From Rhodococcus sp. IEGM 1381 (lineage in GTDB: Bacteria; Actinomycetota; Actinomycetes; Mycobacteriales; Mycobacteriaceae), in NCBI RefSeq assembly GCF_030056795.1, contig NZ_JASHKQ010000005.1:124001-188000 (forward strand): 64,000 bases of DNA, given 5' to 3'. The notes under the pieces are model-generated. The model saw only the letters and a list, made by a program, of their open reading frames with translations. It made no database searches and was not told where the DNA came from. This document shows positions 26,099-34,749 of this stretch, piece after piece (the stretch's first letter is position 1; each line of letters opens with the position of its first letter). A program made the position numbers and the translations under genes.

Positions 26099-26733
26099 TC
26101 GTTGCCGAGGACTCGACGCTGCTGCGTGAGGGAATGGTGCGTCTGCTCGTCGACGAAGGCCACGACGTGATCGCGTCCGTGGGCGACGCCGACGCACTCC
26201 TGGTTGCGGTGGAACTCGATCGTCCCGACATCGTCGTCACCGACGTCCGTATGCCTCCCGACCACAGCGACGAGGGTTTGCGAGCCGCATTGACCATCCG
26301 CAGTCGATGGCCGGAGGTGGCGGTACTCGTACTCTCCCAGTACGTCGAAAACCGTTACGCAGCAGAGCTGATCAGCGGATCCGGCGGCAAGGTCGGCTAC
26401 CTACTCAAGGACCGCGTCGCGCAGGTCGAAGAATTCTTGGACGCATTGAACAGGGTTGCCGACGGCGGGACCGCCTTCGATCCGGAAGTGGTGCGGCAGC
26501 TGTTGTCTCGCACGACCCGATCGAATCCCCTCGAACGACTCACGCCTCGTGAACGCGATGTTCTCGAGCTGATGGCACAAGGTCTCACCAACGCGCGAAT
26601 AGCTGCTGATCTGTACATCTCGGTGAGCTCGGTCGAGAAGCACATCAACGCCGTGTTCGACAAACTCGGATTGGCGAACTCCACTGGTATGAGCCGACGC
26701 GTCATGGCTGTGGTGGCCTATCTACGTACGTGA
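26089..26733 (+). CDS. LuxR/NarL-family response regulator
   Basis: The 214-residue regulator has an N-terminal receiver domain with phospho-acceptor Asp52 (PDIVVTDVRMPP) and a C-terminal LuxR-type HTH ('LTPRERDVLELMAQGLTNARIA...SSVEKHINAVFDKLGL', about 150-195). It is encoded with the upstream HisKA_3 kinase, its evident partner. The start is GTG 26089 inside the kinase gene. No obvious target promoter is adjacent; dedA, transcribed divergently from the kinase, is a candidate. Confidence 0.94.
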   Translation: MRVIVAEDSTLLREGMVRLLVDEGHDVIASVGDADALLVAVELDRPDIVVTDVRMPPDHSDEGLRAALTIRSRWPEVAVLVLSQYVENRYAAELISGSGGKVGYLLKDRVAQVEEFLDALNRVADGGTAFDPEVVRQLLSRTTRSNPLERLTPRERDVLELMAQGLTNARIAADLYISVSSVEKHINAVFDKLGLANSTGMSRRVMAVVAYLRT

Positions 26734-27582
26734 TCAGGCGATGCGGGCAGCCGAACCCGACACGATGATTCCGCCGGACGGCGGGATGTCCACCAGGAGC
26801 TTGCTGGGCCTGCCGACATGGCTTCCCTGGTGGATGACGATGCTCGCAGGTGGCTGAACCACGTGCGAGCCGCGAAGGTACCCGCCGGTCGCCGCCGCTG
26901 CCGCACCCGTCGCCGGGTCCTCTGTGATCGTCCCGACCGGGAACACGTTGCGTGCGTGCCATTGTTCGGTGCCCTGCGGCCAGAGAACGATGATCGTCGC
27001 GGGCCACCCGTGCTCGTCGAGCACTGCACGAGCGCGACCGAGATCGGGTGTGAACCCATCGAAGACGCTCCGATCGTTGAGAACAACGAGGGGGTGCCAA
27101 TTGCCGCCGAAGGCCTCAGCGGGAACGTAAATGGGATGCAGGTGGTCCGCGGTCAGGCCGAGAGCACCGAGGACGTCGGCGAGTGCCGTGCTGGACAGCG
27201 GGCCCGTCCTGGGCTCCACGCTCGTGAACGACACCAGCGGCGCGCCATCCGAGCCGATGCTCGTCTCGATCTCGATGTCCCCCACCGGTGTCGCGAAGCT
27301 AATTGAACCGACGCCCTCGGTCGCGCTGATCGCGGCGGCCGCGGCCACCGTTGCGTGTCCGCAGAACGGCACCTCGGCGACCGGTGAGAAGTATCGGATG
27401 GCGCGACTTCCGTCGCCATCTCCGGGAGTGACGAAAGCCGTCTCCGCATAGCCGACGTCCGCTGCAATCCTCAGCATCTCGATGTCGTCCAGGCCGCGAG
27501 CGTCGAGCACGACTCCCGCGGGGTTGCCGCCTGACGGCTCGCTGGAGAACGCCGTCCATCGTTGAATGTCGATCGGGGACAT
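26734..27582 (-). CDS. PhzF family isomerase/epimerase-like protein
   Basis: The 282-residue protein has the PhzF fold signatures: 'TAFSSEPSGGNPAGVVL', 'GYAETAFV' with Glu47 as the expected catalytic acid/base, 'PFCGHATVAAAA', and 'TEDPATGAAAAATGGYL' in the second half. Phenazine clusters are absent, so it is one of the many PhzF relatives with unknown substrate. It ends one base after the response regulator stop, convergent and without spacer. Confidence 0.9.
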   Translation of the reverse strand: MSPIDIQRWTAFSSEPSGGNPAGVVLDARGLDDIEMLRIAADVGYAETAFVTPGDGDGSRAIRYFSPVAEVPFCGHATVAAAAAISATEGVGSISFATPVGDIEIETSIGSDGAPLVSFTSVEPRTGPLSSTALADVLGALGLTADHLHPIYVPAEAFGGNWHPLVVLNDRSVFDGFTPDLGRARAVLDEHGWPATIIVLWPQGTEQWHARNVFPVGTITEDPATGAAAAATGGYLRGSHVVQPPASIVIHQGSHVGRPSKLLVDIPPSGGIIVSGSAARIA

Positions 27583-27651
27583 GTGGCTAACGTACCCGCC
27601 ACCGAGCGGATCCGGGCCGTCGCTTCACGAGGTCCGGTACCCTCTCGCGTC

Positions 27652-27942
27652 ATGAACCTGAAACTGTGTGTGCTGCTGTGGGCGTCGGACGGACAAGAAG
27701 ACGCACTCACTCGATACGAGGACACGGTGCTGGACCTGATTCCGAAGTATGGCGGCCGTGTGGTGAGCCGGGTTCGCCGCGTCGGCACGGGCGACGGGCC
27801 ACTCGAGGTGCAGGTCATTCACCTCCCTGACGACTCAGCCCTAAAAGCTTACTTGGAGGACCCCGAGCGGCTTGCGCTCGCCGAGGTGCATCGCAGTGCA
27901 GTGGCCAAGACTGAAATTATTCGCGTGGACACGATTGTCTAG
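27652..27942 (+). CDS. DUF1330-like small protein
   Basis: The 96-residue protein ('MNLKLCVLLWASDGQEDALTRYEDTVLDLIPKYGGRVVSRVRR...') has the ferredoxin-like dimeric alpha-beta barrel pattern of DUF1330/YciI-like proteins, with 'VQVIHLPDDSALKAYLEDPERLAL' as the second strand-helix unit. Function is unknown. The start at 27652 matches the beginning of homology. Single gene between PhzF (divergent) and the nitroreductase (convergent, 22 bp away). Confidence 0.75.
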   Translation: MNLKLCVLLWASDGQEDALTRYEDTVLDLIPKYGGRVVSRVRRVGTGDGPLEVQVIHLPDDSALKAYLEDPERLALAEVHRSAVAKTEIIRVDTIV

Positions 27943-27964
27943 CCGTTGCGCTGGGCCGATTCGA

Positions 27965-28639
27965 CTACCAGCGATCGACGTGCAGCACCGTCTCGATCGG
28001 ATCCCGCGGAGCGACCTTGAACGTCTCGCCCGTGTAGTACGCCGTGGGGATCAGCGCACCCTGATGGAAATCCTCGGGGATACCCAGTAGCTCGGAGATC
28101 TCTGCCTCACGGGCGAGATGAATTGTGGTCCATGCTGTTCCGAGACCGCGAGCACGTGCGGCCAAGGCGTAATTCCACACGGCGGGCAGCAATGAGCCCC
28201 ACAAGCCGGCTTGGTTTCCGGACGGAAGCGTCTTGCCTGCCTTGATGCATGGGATCAGCAACACCGGAACTTCACCCATGTGCTCGCCGAGCCATCCGGC
28301 ACTGTCTCCGACCCGCTTCTGTACCGATGATCGTTCCGGATCGTCGGGGAACAGGCCTGAGGCGAAATGCTTCGATGCCTGGTACTCGGCGAACAGTTCG
28401 CCGTAGATCGACCCGATACGAGCGCGGAGCTCGGGATCGGTGACGACGATCCACTGCCACCCCTGCTGATTCGAGCCGGACGGTGCCTGCAGTGCGATCT
28501 CGAGACATTCCTTGATCAGCTCCATCGGCACCGGCCGCATCAGGTCCAAGCGCTTGCGGACGGTGCGCGTCGTGGTCAGCAGCTCGTCGGGAGTCAGATC
28601 GACAATCGGGAAAGAGGTCACCTCTCGATCATGCACCAT
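27965..28639 (-). CDS. Nitroreductase family protein
   Basis: The 224-residue FMN enzyme of the nitroreductase fold has 'TTRTVRKRLDLMRPVP' (the FMN-phosphate RxxR region), 'ALQAPSGSNQQGWQWIVVTD', and 'SLLPAVWNYALAARARGLGTAWTTIHL', the conserved helix and glycine turn. The start at 28639 has GAGG seven bases upstream and avoids overlapping the upstream iminopeptidase gene, whose stop is at 28644. Substrates (nitroaromatics, quinones, other flavin targets) cannot be set. Confidence 0.92.
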   Translation of the reverse strand: MVHDREVTSFPIVDLTPDELLTTTRTVRKRLDLMRPVPMELIKECLEIALQAPSGSNQQGWQWIVVTDPELRARIGSIYGELFAEYQASKHFASGLFPDDPERSSVQKRVGDSAGWLGEHMGEVPVLLIPCIKAGKTLPSGNQAGLWGSLLPAVWNYALAARARGLGTAWTTIHLAREAEISELLGIPEDFHQGALIPTAYYTGETFKVAPRDPIETVLHVDRW

Positions 28640-28643
28640 TCGG

Positions 28644-29615
28644 TCACCTCTGGGCCCGGTCGACCAGTTCCTCGTTCGCTGCGTCCCACTGCGCGGCCAT
28701 GGACCTGCCCCCGTGCCCGTCACCCTCGTCGACGAAGAGCGTCGATCCGGGCCACTTCCGGTGCAGACGCCACGCAGTGAGGGCGGGTCCGGATACGTCG
28801 CGTCGGCCGTGGATCAGGACGCTCGGGAAATCGCGCAGACCGCCGGCACGATCGAGCAGAGGCGGATCGCAGAACCCGTCGTGCGACCAGTAGTGCGTGG
28901 CCAGTCGCACGAAGGCCAGGCGGAACCGGTCATCCTCCCACCTGGGGTCGCGTCTGATACCGCCGGTGCCGATCGAGATGTGGACATCCTCCCACAGTGC
29001 CCATTCACGAGATGCGTTGTCTCGCAACAGCAGATCGGATGAATTGAACATGCGGTCGTACGCGTCGACGATTCGACCGTGCCGGCGCCGATAGCCGACG
29101 CCGGCCTGCTCGGCGAAGGTGGCGAAACGATCCCATGCTTCGGGGAAGACCGCGCCGACGCCCTCGGTGATCCAGTCGACCTCCCAGCGGCTGGTCGTCG
29201 TCACAGACACGAGGACGACGCCGAAAACCCTCGTCGGATGCGCGAGGGCGTAGGCGACGGCGAGGGTGGATCCCCAGGACGCGCCGTTGACGATCCACGC
29301 CTCGACGCCGAGGTGCTGACGCAGGGCTTCGATATCGGCAATCAGGTGCGCAGTGGTGTTGGTAGCCAACGACGTCGAAGGATCCGAGGCGTGTGGTGTG
29401 GACCGTCCGCACCCGCGCTGCTCGAATCCGACCGCGCGAACACGGGACAGGTCGAAGTGTCGACGAAACTGACTCTCGTTCAGGGTCCCGCCTGGTCCGC
29501 CGTGCAGGTAGACCGCCGGGACGCCATCGGACGGACCCCATTGCTCCCAGTAGATGCGTTGATCGTCACCCACGTCCAACATTCCGTGCAGTGTCGGCTC
29601 GTCGTCCAGTGTCAT
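28644..29615 (-). CDS. pip: Proline iminopeptidase (alpha/beta hydrolase, S33)
   Basis: The 323-residue protein carries the S33 signatures: oxyanion loop HGGPGG (38-43), 'EQRGCGRSTPH' and the nucleophile elbow GASWGS with Ser113. A C-terminal 'LIHGRRDVSGPALTAW' supplies the catalytic Asp, and 'DEGDGHGG' the His. It removes N-terminal proline from peptides in the cytoplasm. It is the upstream neighbour of the nitroreductase gene, five bases apart, probably in the same transcript. Confidence 0.9.
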   Translation of the reverse strand: MTLDDEPTLHGMLDVGDDQRIYWEQWGPSDGVPAVYLHGGPGGTLNESQFRRHFDLSRVRAVGFEQRGCGRSTPHASDPSTSLATNTTAHLIADIEALRQHLGVEAWIVNGASWGSTLAVAYALAHPTRVFGVVLVSVTTTSRWEVDWITEGVGAVFPEAWDRFATFAEQAGVGYRRRHGRIVDAYDRMFNSSDLLLRDNASREWALWEDVHISIGTGGIRRDPRWEDDRFRLAFVRLATHYWSHDGFCDPPLLDRAGGLRDFPSVLIHGRRDVSGPALTAWRLHRKWPGSTLFVDEGDGHGGRSMAAQWDAANEELVDRAQR

Positions 29616-29627
29616 GCCGCCATCACA

Positions 29628-30047
29628 TCATTCGAGAGGCAGCATCTGTCGGATCACTGCCCATGCGGACGCGTCGACCCAGGACGGATTCGATTGCTGC
29701 GGCGATCGGAACACCTCGAGCATCGACAGTTCCTCGATGCATTGAATGTCCGACGCGAGGATCGGCTCATCGAACAGCGTGATGTTCGTCGAGACCTTCC
29801 ACTGTGGGCCGGGGACCGGGGCGCCGGTCAACCGACCCGCACCCCAGATCCCGCGTCGCGGGTGGCTACTGACCCAGAACAGCACGGATTGGCCGGGTGC
29901 CATCAGACGCGTTCGGTAGTTGTCGGCGACGCACCAGTTCTCGTGCGCCCGTCCGGCTTCGACCATCGGTGCGAGATCGGTCGTGTGCGGATTGCACTTG
30001 ATCACCCACGCACCGAGCGTGTGGTCGGTAATTGCCCGTACAGTCAC
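29628..30047 (-). CDS. EVE-domain-like protein
   Basis: The 139-residue protein begins VTVRAITDHTLGAWVIKCNP and continues 'NWCVADNYRTRLMAPGQSVLFWVSSHPRRGIWGAGRLTG', which resembles the EVE (PUA-like) fold that recognises modified bases; the W-V-IK opening and the G-x-x-V-LFWVSG strand are the clues. The start is a GTG at 30047; the much longer open frame upstream runs through other genes and is not coding. It sits 20 bp downstream of the isochorismatase gene. The domain assignment is moderate. Confidence 0.65.
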   Translation of the reverse strand: MTVRAITDHTLGAWVIKCNPHTTDLAPMVEAGRAHENWCVADNYRTRLMAPGQSVLFWVSSHPRRGIWGAGRLTGAPVPGPQWKVSTNITLFDEPILASDIQCIEELSMLEVFRSPQQSNPSWVDASAWAVIRQMLPLE

Positions 30048-30067
30048 CGCCGCCAGCGTACCGAGCG

Positions 30068-30700
30068 TCAGGCCACCGCGTCGTTGCCCTGAGCTGCGGA
30101 GACCACCAAATTGCTTGCTGTCAGCTCGTTTCCGCCCTTGACTGCGTCGACCCACTGGTCGGTGGACGCCACCGCTGCGAAGTTCGACTGGTAGAGCACC
30201 ATCAATGCCTTGTGCAGCTGCTCGGCCGAGACGGTGCCCGCCTCGTTGGAGAGGTTGATCGCACCGGTGGCGTCCGACAGGATCTCGACAGTCAGGTCCA
30301 GCGCCTCGGCGTCCGCGCTGGATGCGAGGTCGCAGTTGTTGGTCATGTACCCGACGATCGTGACGGTGTCGATCTTGTTGCTCTGCAACCACTTCGCGAC
30401 GCCGGTTCCTGCGAACACACTGCTGTACTTCTTCTCCACCCGCTCGAACGAGGGTTGTACGACGGCCTGAATATCGGGGTGCAGCTCGTATGTCGGGGTG
30501 CCCTTCACGAAGGCCGGTGCGCCCTCGAGCATTTCGTGCTGAACGATCGCGACGGGCAGGTCCTGCGCCGCAGCGGCTTCGATGGCGCGGACGATGTTGG
30601 CCAACGACTCGTCTCGCGGCGGGTACTGGATCTGCAGTACTCCCTCGAAGTATTCCTGCTGGACATCGATGACGATGAGGGCTCTGCGCGGTGCGGTCAT
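30068..30700 (-). CDS. Isochorismatase family cysteine hydrolase
   Basis: The 210-residue protein has the cysteine hydrolase triad: Asp12 ('IVIDVQQEYF'), Lys90/91 ('VEKKYSSVFAGTG') and Cys123 within 'VGYMTNNCDLASSADA', which contains the usual cis-peptide segment. Substrates in this family include nicotinamide, N-carbamoyl amines and isochorismate. It is transcribed divergently from the GlxA-type regulator 122 bp away, a frequent arrangement that suggests the regulator controls it. Confidence 0.92.
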   Translation of the reverse strand: MTAPRRALIVIDVQQEYFEGVLQIQYPPRDESLANIVRAIEAAAAQDLPVAIVQHEMLEGAPAFVKGTPTYELHPDIQAVVQPSFERVEKKYSSVFAGTGVAKWLQSNKIDTVTIVGYMTNNCDLASSADAEALDLTVEILSDATGAINLSNEAGTVSAEQLHKALMVLYQSNFAAVASTDQWVDAVKGGNELTASNLVVSAAQGNDAVA

Positions 30701-30822
30701 GGGCGTTCTCCTTCACGTGGCGTTCTCGGTCGATACCCATACTTCGTCGTCGGCCTTGCGTCCACGAGTGGCACGGATGCATACTTTCGATGGAATTGCG
30801 CCAACTCGTCGATCGGAGACCC

Positions 30823-31803
30823 ATGCGTATCGCGCTGTATGTGTTCGACGGCATGACGATGTTCCATCTCGCCGCGCCGTTGATGGTGTTCGGCGAGGTG
30901 ACCCGACTCGGTCTCGCCCCGGATTGGGAGACGCGAGTGTGGTCCGACGAACCAGGCGCGATCCGCACCGAGGAGGGGTTTCCGATCGGTGAGATCGCGG
31001 GCCCCAGCACCGTCGACTGGGCCGATATCGTCATCGTGACGTCGTGGCCGGAGTCGTTGCCTCACATAGGCACTGACTTCTCGAACGCACTCCGCGGAGC
31101 ACATAGGCGAGGCGCAGAGATCGCGGGTCTGTGCCTCGGTTCGTTCGCCGTCGCAGACACCGGGTTGCTGGCCGGCCGCCCCGCCGTCACGCATTGGACC
31201 AAGATGACCGAGCTGCGGGAGCGAAATGCACACGCCGGCGTCGACGAGTCGGTTCTCTACATAGACCACGGAGACGTGATGACCTCCGCGGGAACCGCGT
31301 CCTCGATCGATTCCTGCCTCCACATCGTGCGCAAGCACCTCGGTTCGGCTGCCGCGACGCGGGTGGCACGCAGCCTGGTGGTCGCACCCCATCGCGACGG
31401 CGGTCAGGCGCAATACATCGAACGTCCGGTCATCGAGGCATCGGGAGATACTGCGATCGCCGACGTACAGAGCTGGGCACTCGAACGACTGGACGAGCCG
31501 TTACCCATCGAGCGACTGGCCGAACATGCGCGCATGAGCCGACGCAGCTTCATCCGTCAGTTTCAGCTGGAAACGGGGTCCACCCCGGCTCGCTGGGTTC
31601 TGGACAAACGCCTCGAGGAAGCTCGGAGCCTGCTCGAAACGACCGATCGCAGTGTCGAGAACATCGCGGCCCTGTGCGGATTCGGCAGCGCTGTCACTCT
31701 GCGTCAGAACTTCCGCTCGGCATTCGCGGTGACACCGACGGCCTATCGACGGCAATTCGCCGTCGGTTGTGCGCCCACGGACGCGGTCGACAGGCAAGGA
31801 TGA
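30823..31803 (+). CDS. GlxA family transcriptional regulator (DJ-1/PfpI + AraC HTH)
   Basis: This 326-residue regulator has an N-terminal DJ-1/PfpI-like amidotransferase domain ('[25 protein letters not shown]', nucleophile-elbow 'GLCLGSF' with Cys104). The C-terminal AraC-type double HTH is '[33 protein letters not shown]' followed by '[21 protein letters not shown]'. The DJ-1-like domain is thought to sense a small metabolite. GGAG four bases upstream supports the start at 30823. Divergent from the isochorismatase/EVE pair; its stop overlaps the cyclase gene start (ATGA). Confidence 0.93.
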   Translation: MRIALYVFDGMTMFHLAAPLMVFGEVTRLGLAPDWETRVWSDEPGAIRTEEGFPIGEIAGPSTVDWADIVIVTSWPESLPHIGTDFSNALRGAHRRGAEIAGLCLGSFAVADTGLLAGRPAVTHWTKMTELRERNAHAGVDESVLYIDHGDVMTSAGTASSIDSCLHIVRKHLGSAAATRVARSLVVAPHRDGGQAQYIERPVIEASGDTAIADVQSWALERLDEPLPIERLAEHARMSRRSFIRQFQLETGSTPARWVLDKRLEEARSLLETTDRSVENIAALCGFGSAVTLRQNFRSAFAVTPTAYRRQFAVGCAPTDAVDRQG

Positions 31804-32642
31804 GCAACGTGATCTTCTGGATAATCGCGGCCGGTGTCGAACTCGCCGCCATCATTGCCCTCGGTGTGGTCTTGATCGTGTCGCGTCGCAAACTCAAACA
31901 CACTCGGCGGGCACTCGACCGTGCCCTGAGCGAATCGCTGCAACGTCGAAAGCGACGCGGCCTGGTGCCCTTCGCGATCAGAACTGCCTTCCACACCACG
32001 GACTTACTCATCAACAAGGGCTTCAGCGCAACAGTGCGCAACTCCGTCGAGGATCTCGCCGGCTGGGCGAAGGTGGAACGCCCCGATCTGGCACGCATGA
32101 CCGCCGACGGCGACATTGTGGTGATGTTCTCCGACATCGAGGGGTCCACCGCACGCAACGAGGAACTGGGCGACCGTGGCTGGGTGAAGCTGCTCGAAAA
32201 GCACAACAAACTCATCTGCAAGCATGTCGCGGATCACGGCGGACACGTGGTGAAGAGTCAGGGCGACGGTTACATGATCGCCTTCTCCGACCCGGCTGGA
32301 GCCGTGCGCTGCGGCGTGAAAGTGCAAGAGGCCCTGCTGGAGAACCCCGACCGTTGGGACCGTATTCGCGTACGGATGGGTGTGCACGTCGGCAGCTCGG
32401 TGCGCCGAGGTGACGACCTGTTCGGCCTCAACGTGGCCATGGCAGCCCGCGTCGCAGGGCAGGCCGACGGCGGTGAGATTCTCGTCAGCGAACCTGTGCG
32501 CAACGCCATCGGTGCGGCGCATGATCTGACTCTCGGAACGCCCCGCGACGTCGAACTCAAAGGTATGAGCGGAACATTTCAGTTGTACCCGGTGACATTG
32601 CCGGTGCTGCCGGATACAACTCCGTCCATCAGCGCAGGATAG
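31800..32642 (+). CDS. Membrane-anchored class III adenylate/guanylate cyclase
   Basis: The 280-residue protein has one N-terminal transmembrane helix (about 4-27), a basic linker and a class III cyclase domain from about 105. Metal-binding Asp112 ([11 protein letters not shown]) and Asp156 (KSQGDGYMI) are present, Lys152 occupies the purine-recognition region, and 'RMGVHVG' is intact. In the usual VNxAAR motif the sequence is NVAMAAR, so the transition-state Asn position holds Ala223 while Arg227 is kept; activity may be altered. It is translationally coupled to the GlxA regulator. Its stop overlaps the converging hydrolase remnant by 14 bp. Confidence 0.9.
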   Translation: MSNVIFWIIAAGVELAAIIALGVVLIVSRRKLKHTRRALDRALSESLQRRKRRGLVPFAIRTAFHTTDLLINKGFSATVRNSVEDLAGWAKVERPDLARMTADGDIVVMFSDIEGSTARNEELGDRGWVKLLEKHNKLICKHVADHGGHVVKSQGDGYMIAFSDPAGAVRCGVKVQEALLENPDRWDRIRVRMGVHVGSSVRRGDDLFGLNVAMAARVAGQADGGEILVSEPVRNAIGAAHDLTLGTPRDVELKGMSGTFQLYPVTLPVLPDTTPSISAG

Positions 32643-32790
32643 CGCCGGGCAGAACTGGCACGGTCAGCGTCGAACCTCCGGCTCCGGTTCGGACCATGAC
32701 GTGCCCTACCAGGGCGTCGTCGGTGATGTCGGGGTAGTCGTCACTGCGAACCAGGACCAGTCGAAGCTTAACTCCACTCGCGAAGCCGAA
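32629..32790 (-). pseudogene. Remnant: last ~55 codons of a CocE/NonD-family hydrolase
   Basis: Read leftwards from about 32790 to the stop at 32629, the frame gives a C-terminal tail that matches the intact hydrolase at 35296-36852. Shared peptides are VRSDDYPDITDDA, VRTG-GGS-LTVPVLP and a final R at the stop. By hand alignment the last 123 bases differ at about 17 positions (roughly 86% identity), and similarity fades just before the immunity gene stop at 32799. There is no start codon, so it is not a gene. It appears to be the severed 3' end of the ancestral hydrolase gene, or of the donor's copy. Confidence 0.85.
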
Positions 32791-32798
32791 GCGCTGTT

Positions 32799-33095
32799 TC
32801 AGTCGAGACCGAACAGTTTCGAGTAGGTGGCCGCCGCACGTTCTCTGAGCTGTTCGCCCGACAGATCTTCCGGGCTATCGCGCAGCACCGGATCCGAAAC
32901 GTAATCATCGACATCGAAAAAGAGCTTTTCGAGAACTATGAACTCGCTACCCGGCACTTGACTTTTATCGTTGGTAAAGGTGCGAATATATTCTTCCTCG
33001 AAATCATCTGCCGAAATCTTTTCTTTTACAAATCTCTCGATCAGCTCCCTATATTGGCTCAGCATTACTTCGACTGACCTCTTGTGCTCAGCCAT
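32799..33095 (-). CDS. Colicin D-type immunity protein
   Basis: The 98-residue acidic protein ('VEVMLSQYRELIERFVKEKI' then SADDFEEEYIRTFTND, and later 'LEKLFFDVDDYVSDPVLRD') matches the colicin-like immunity family (Colicin_immun, typified by ImmD), which binds and masks the colicin D catalytic site. Its start overlaps the toxin stop as TAATG, so it is co-translated with the toxin. Bases 32941-33060 are only about 42% GC by hand count, far below the surrounding ~63%, marking recent foreign origin. It ends eight bases before the hydrolase remnant. Confidence 0.85.
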   Translation of the reverse strand: MAEHKRSVEVMLSQYRELIERFVKEKISADDFEEEYIRTFTNDKSQVPGSEFIVLEKLFFDVDDYVSDPVLRDSPEDLSGEQLRERAAATYSKLFGLD

Positions 33096-34441
33096 TACCC
33101 ACCCCCAAGATTTCCATGTTCGAGTACATTACTGACTTGCAAGTCGCTCAATTTCCACCCTGAAACGAAAGCTCCGGAAGGCGATTGGACGACCACGAGG
33201 CCGCTGTCAGGATTGTAGTTCAATATGGCCGGATTCCCTCTGTACGTACCTTCGATGTGCATTGTTGCTGGGTCGCTGACTTGGTGTCGGACAGCCTGTT
33301 GAAAGGCGTCGAAGCCCGGCCTCCCTCGTGGTTGGTCCACGCCGAATTGCGCGGCATGCTTGAACTTCTTCTCGATCTGGCCTGCATCAAACGTGACATC
33401 GACCGGGTCGATCCTCTTGATTGCCGGGCTGAGCCCAGGACCCGAACTGGGCGACGGACTCTCGTCACCGAGGTTCTTGATCCGATCCAGCTCCTTCTGC
33501 CTCCGCTGAAGATCCCGTTCGCGCTTCACCCCTCTCCGAAGGTTTCGGGCCGAGTTCCACACATCGATCACACGCCGAAGCGGGGACGCGAACCGGGCGG
33601 CGATCGACACCGCTCTCGCGGACGCGGCGATTGCACCGAGTCCGAAAGTGACGAAAGAGGCAGCGACACCAATGGCCGCGGTTATTGCCAACTCTTTCAG
33701 CAGATCATTGCGCAAACCTTCCAACTCGCTCATCAGGTCGCTGCGCAGTTGATTCAGACCGTCACGGTGCTCTTCACAGGACACCGCGAGCCCGTTGGCT
33801 GCGTTGAGCACGTCATCGGCCGCAGCCTTCAACTCGCGCAAGTCTTCATCGACGAAAACCGCGTCGGGCGCGGTGACCGTATCGAACGTGGCCGCCGCTC
33901 GTTCGAGCGCGTCGGGCACTGCCGCGCACGCGGCGTCGGCTGCAATTGCGGCCCATGCGGCCCTCGCGATTTCAAGCTTGTCGGTATCGCCATCCGGGAC
34001 GATGACACCGATTTTTTCCACCAGTCCGAGGCCACTGTCAAGGAGACCACCATCGCCACCGGCGGACGGTACGGGGACTTTGCAGACGAACATCGGTGCC
34101 GCCGGGTTCGGCGGCGGATCCGGCGGGAGCTGGGACTGTTGGCCCGCCGCGACGGCCGCGTTGTAGTCAGCCATGGCGTGGTTGAATCCGAGCTGAGCGA
34201 CGACGTTGCCGTAGTGGTGAATGGCTTCGGCCAGAAATCGGATCGTGCTCAGCGTCTCGTTGGCCCGATCGTCATACGATGACGCCCACTCCGTGGCCTC
34301 CTCGTAGCTCCCTGCCATGCTCCCACATTCGTACAGCTGATCGAGATGCTGATTGGCGGCACCGAAAAACTCGGCAGCTACCCGGACGCAGGCATCGGCC
34401 ACGTCGTAGTAGTCCTGCGGATCGAGATCCAGATCGCTCAT
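33095..34441 (-). CDS. Type VII-secreted polymorphic toxin with C-terminal colicin D-type tRNase domain
   Basis: The 448-residue protein has an N-terminal helical WXG100-partner-like region (1-100), a Pro-rich bridge (104-116), a second helical region, a hydrophobic stretch (251-283) and a basic linker. The C-terminal toxin domain spans about 345-448. That domain shows Lys359-x-x-His362 (in KKFKHA), 'EGTYRGNP' and S427-G-W429 (SGWKL), the positions equivalent to colicin D Lys608, His611, Ser677 and Trp679. Colicin D cleaves the anticodon loop of tRNA-Arg. The start at 34441 overlaps the WXG100 gene stop (ATGA); a longer frame adds non-family residues. Downstream is its immunity gene. Confidence 0.85.
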   Translation of the reverse strand: MSDLDLDPQDYYDVADACVRVAAEFFGAANQHLDQLYECGSMAGSYEEATEWASSYDDRANETLSTIRFLAEAIHHYGNVVAQLGFNHAMADYNAAVAAGQQSQLPPDPPPNPAAPMFVCKVPVPSAGGDGGLLDSGLGLVEKIGVIVPDGDTDKLEIARAAWAAIAADAACAAVPDALERAAATFDTVTAPDAVFVDEDLRELKAAADDVLNAANGLAVSCEEHRDGLNQLRSDLMSELEGLRNDLLKELAITAAIGVAASFVTFGLGAIAASARAVSIAARFASPLRRVIDVWNSARNLRRGVKRERDLQRRQKELDRIKNLGDESPSPSSGPGLSPAIKRIDPVDVTFDAGQIEKKFKHAAQFGVDQPRGRPGFDAFQQAVRHQVSDPATMHIEGTYRGNPAILNYNPDSGLVVVQSPSGAFVSGWKLSDLQVSNVLEHGNLGGG

Positions 34442-34740
34442 CCGGTCGTTCCGCGTCCGAGCAACCGCAGGTTGGCATTGGATGCCTCGAGGTACGAGCG
34501 GCGCGCGGCGGCGGCAGCGGCCCGCATTTCCATCAGCCCCGCTGCCATTTCGACTGCGCCTGCCCGCCACTCACGCTGCGCGACGTCGTGCTGCGCTGCC
34601 GCGGCACCTTCCCAGTGCTGTTGATGTTGGGCAGTTCTCGCCTCGATTGCGTCGAGGTTGTCTTCGACAAGCCCGAGGAAGGCTTGCAGCTCAGCCAACG
34701 CACTATCCAGCTCCGCAAAATTCACCACGAAACGTCCCAC
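34438..34740 (-). CDS. WXG100 family protein (ESX-type secretion partner) 2
   Basis: The 100-residue, fully helical protein has a W-x-G turn (Trp43-Glu-Gly45) between two long helices, the hallmark of WXG100/EsxA-like proteins. A tyrosine at 83 is not followed by an acidic residue at +4, so it lacks the YxxxD/E export signal. It probably pairs with the 106-residue WXG100 protein encoded nine bases upstream, or with the toxin N-terminus, for type VII export. The stop overlaps the toxin start. Confidence 0.85.
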   Translation of the reverse strand: MGRFVVNFAELDSALAELQAFLGLVEDNLDAIEARTAQHQQHWEGAAAAQHDVAQREWRAGAVEMAAGLMEMRAAAAAARRSYLEASNANLRLLGRGTTG

Positions 34741-34749
34741 TTCGCGCGC

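Noticed and set aside
30048..31034. Extension of the EVE-like gene to a 468-codon frame
   Set aside because: It crosses the isochorismatase and GlxA genes in a non-conserved frame; only the last 139 codons look like protein.
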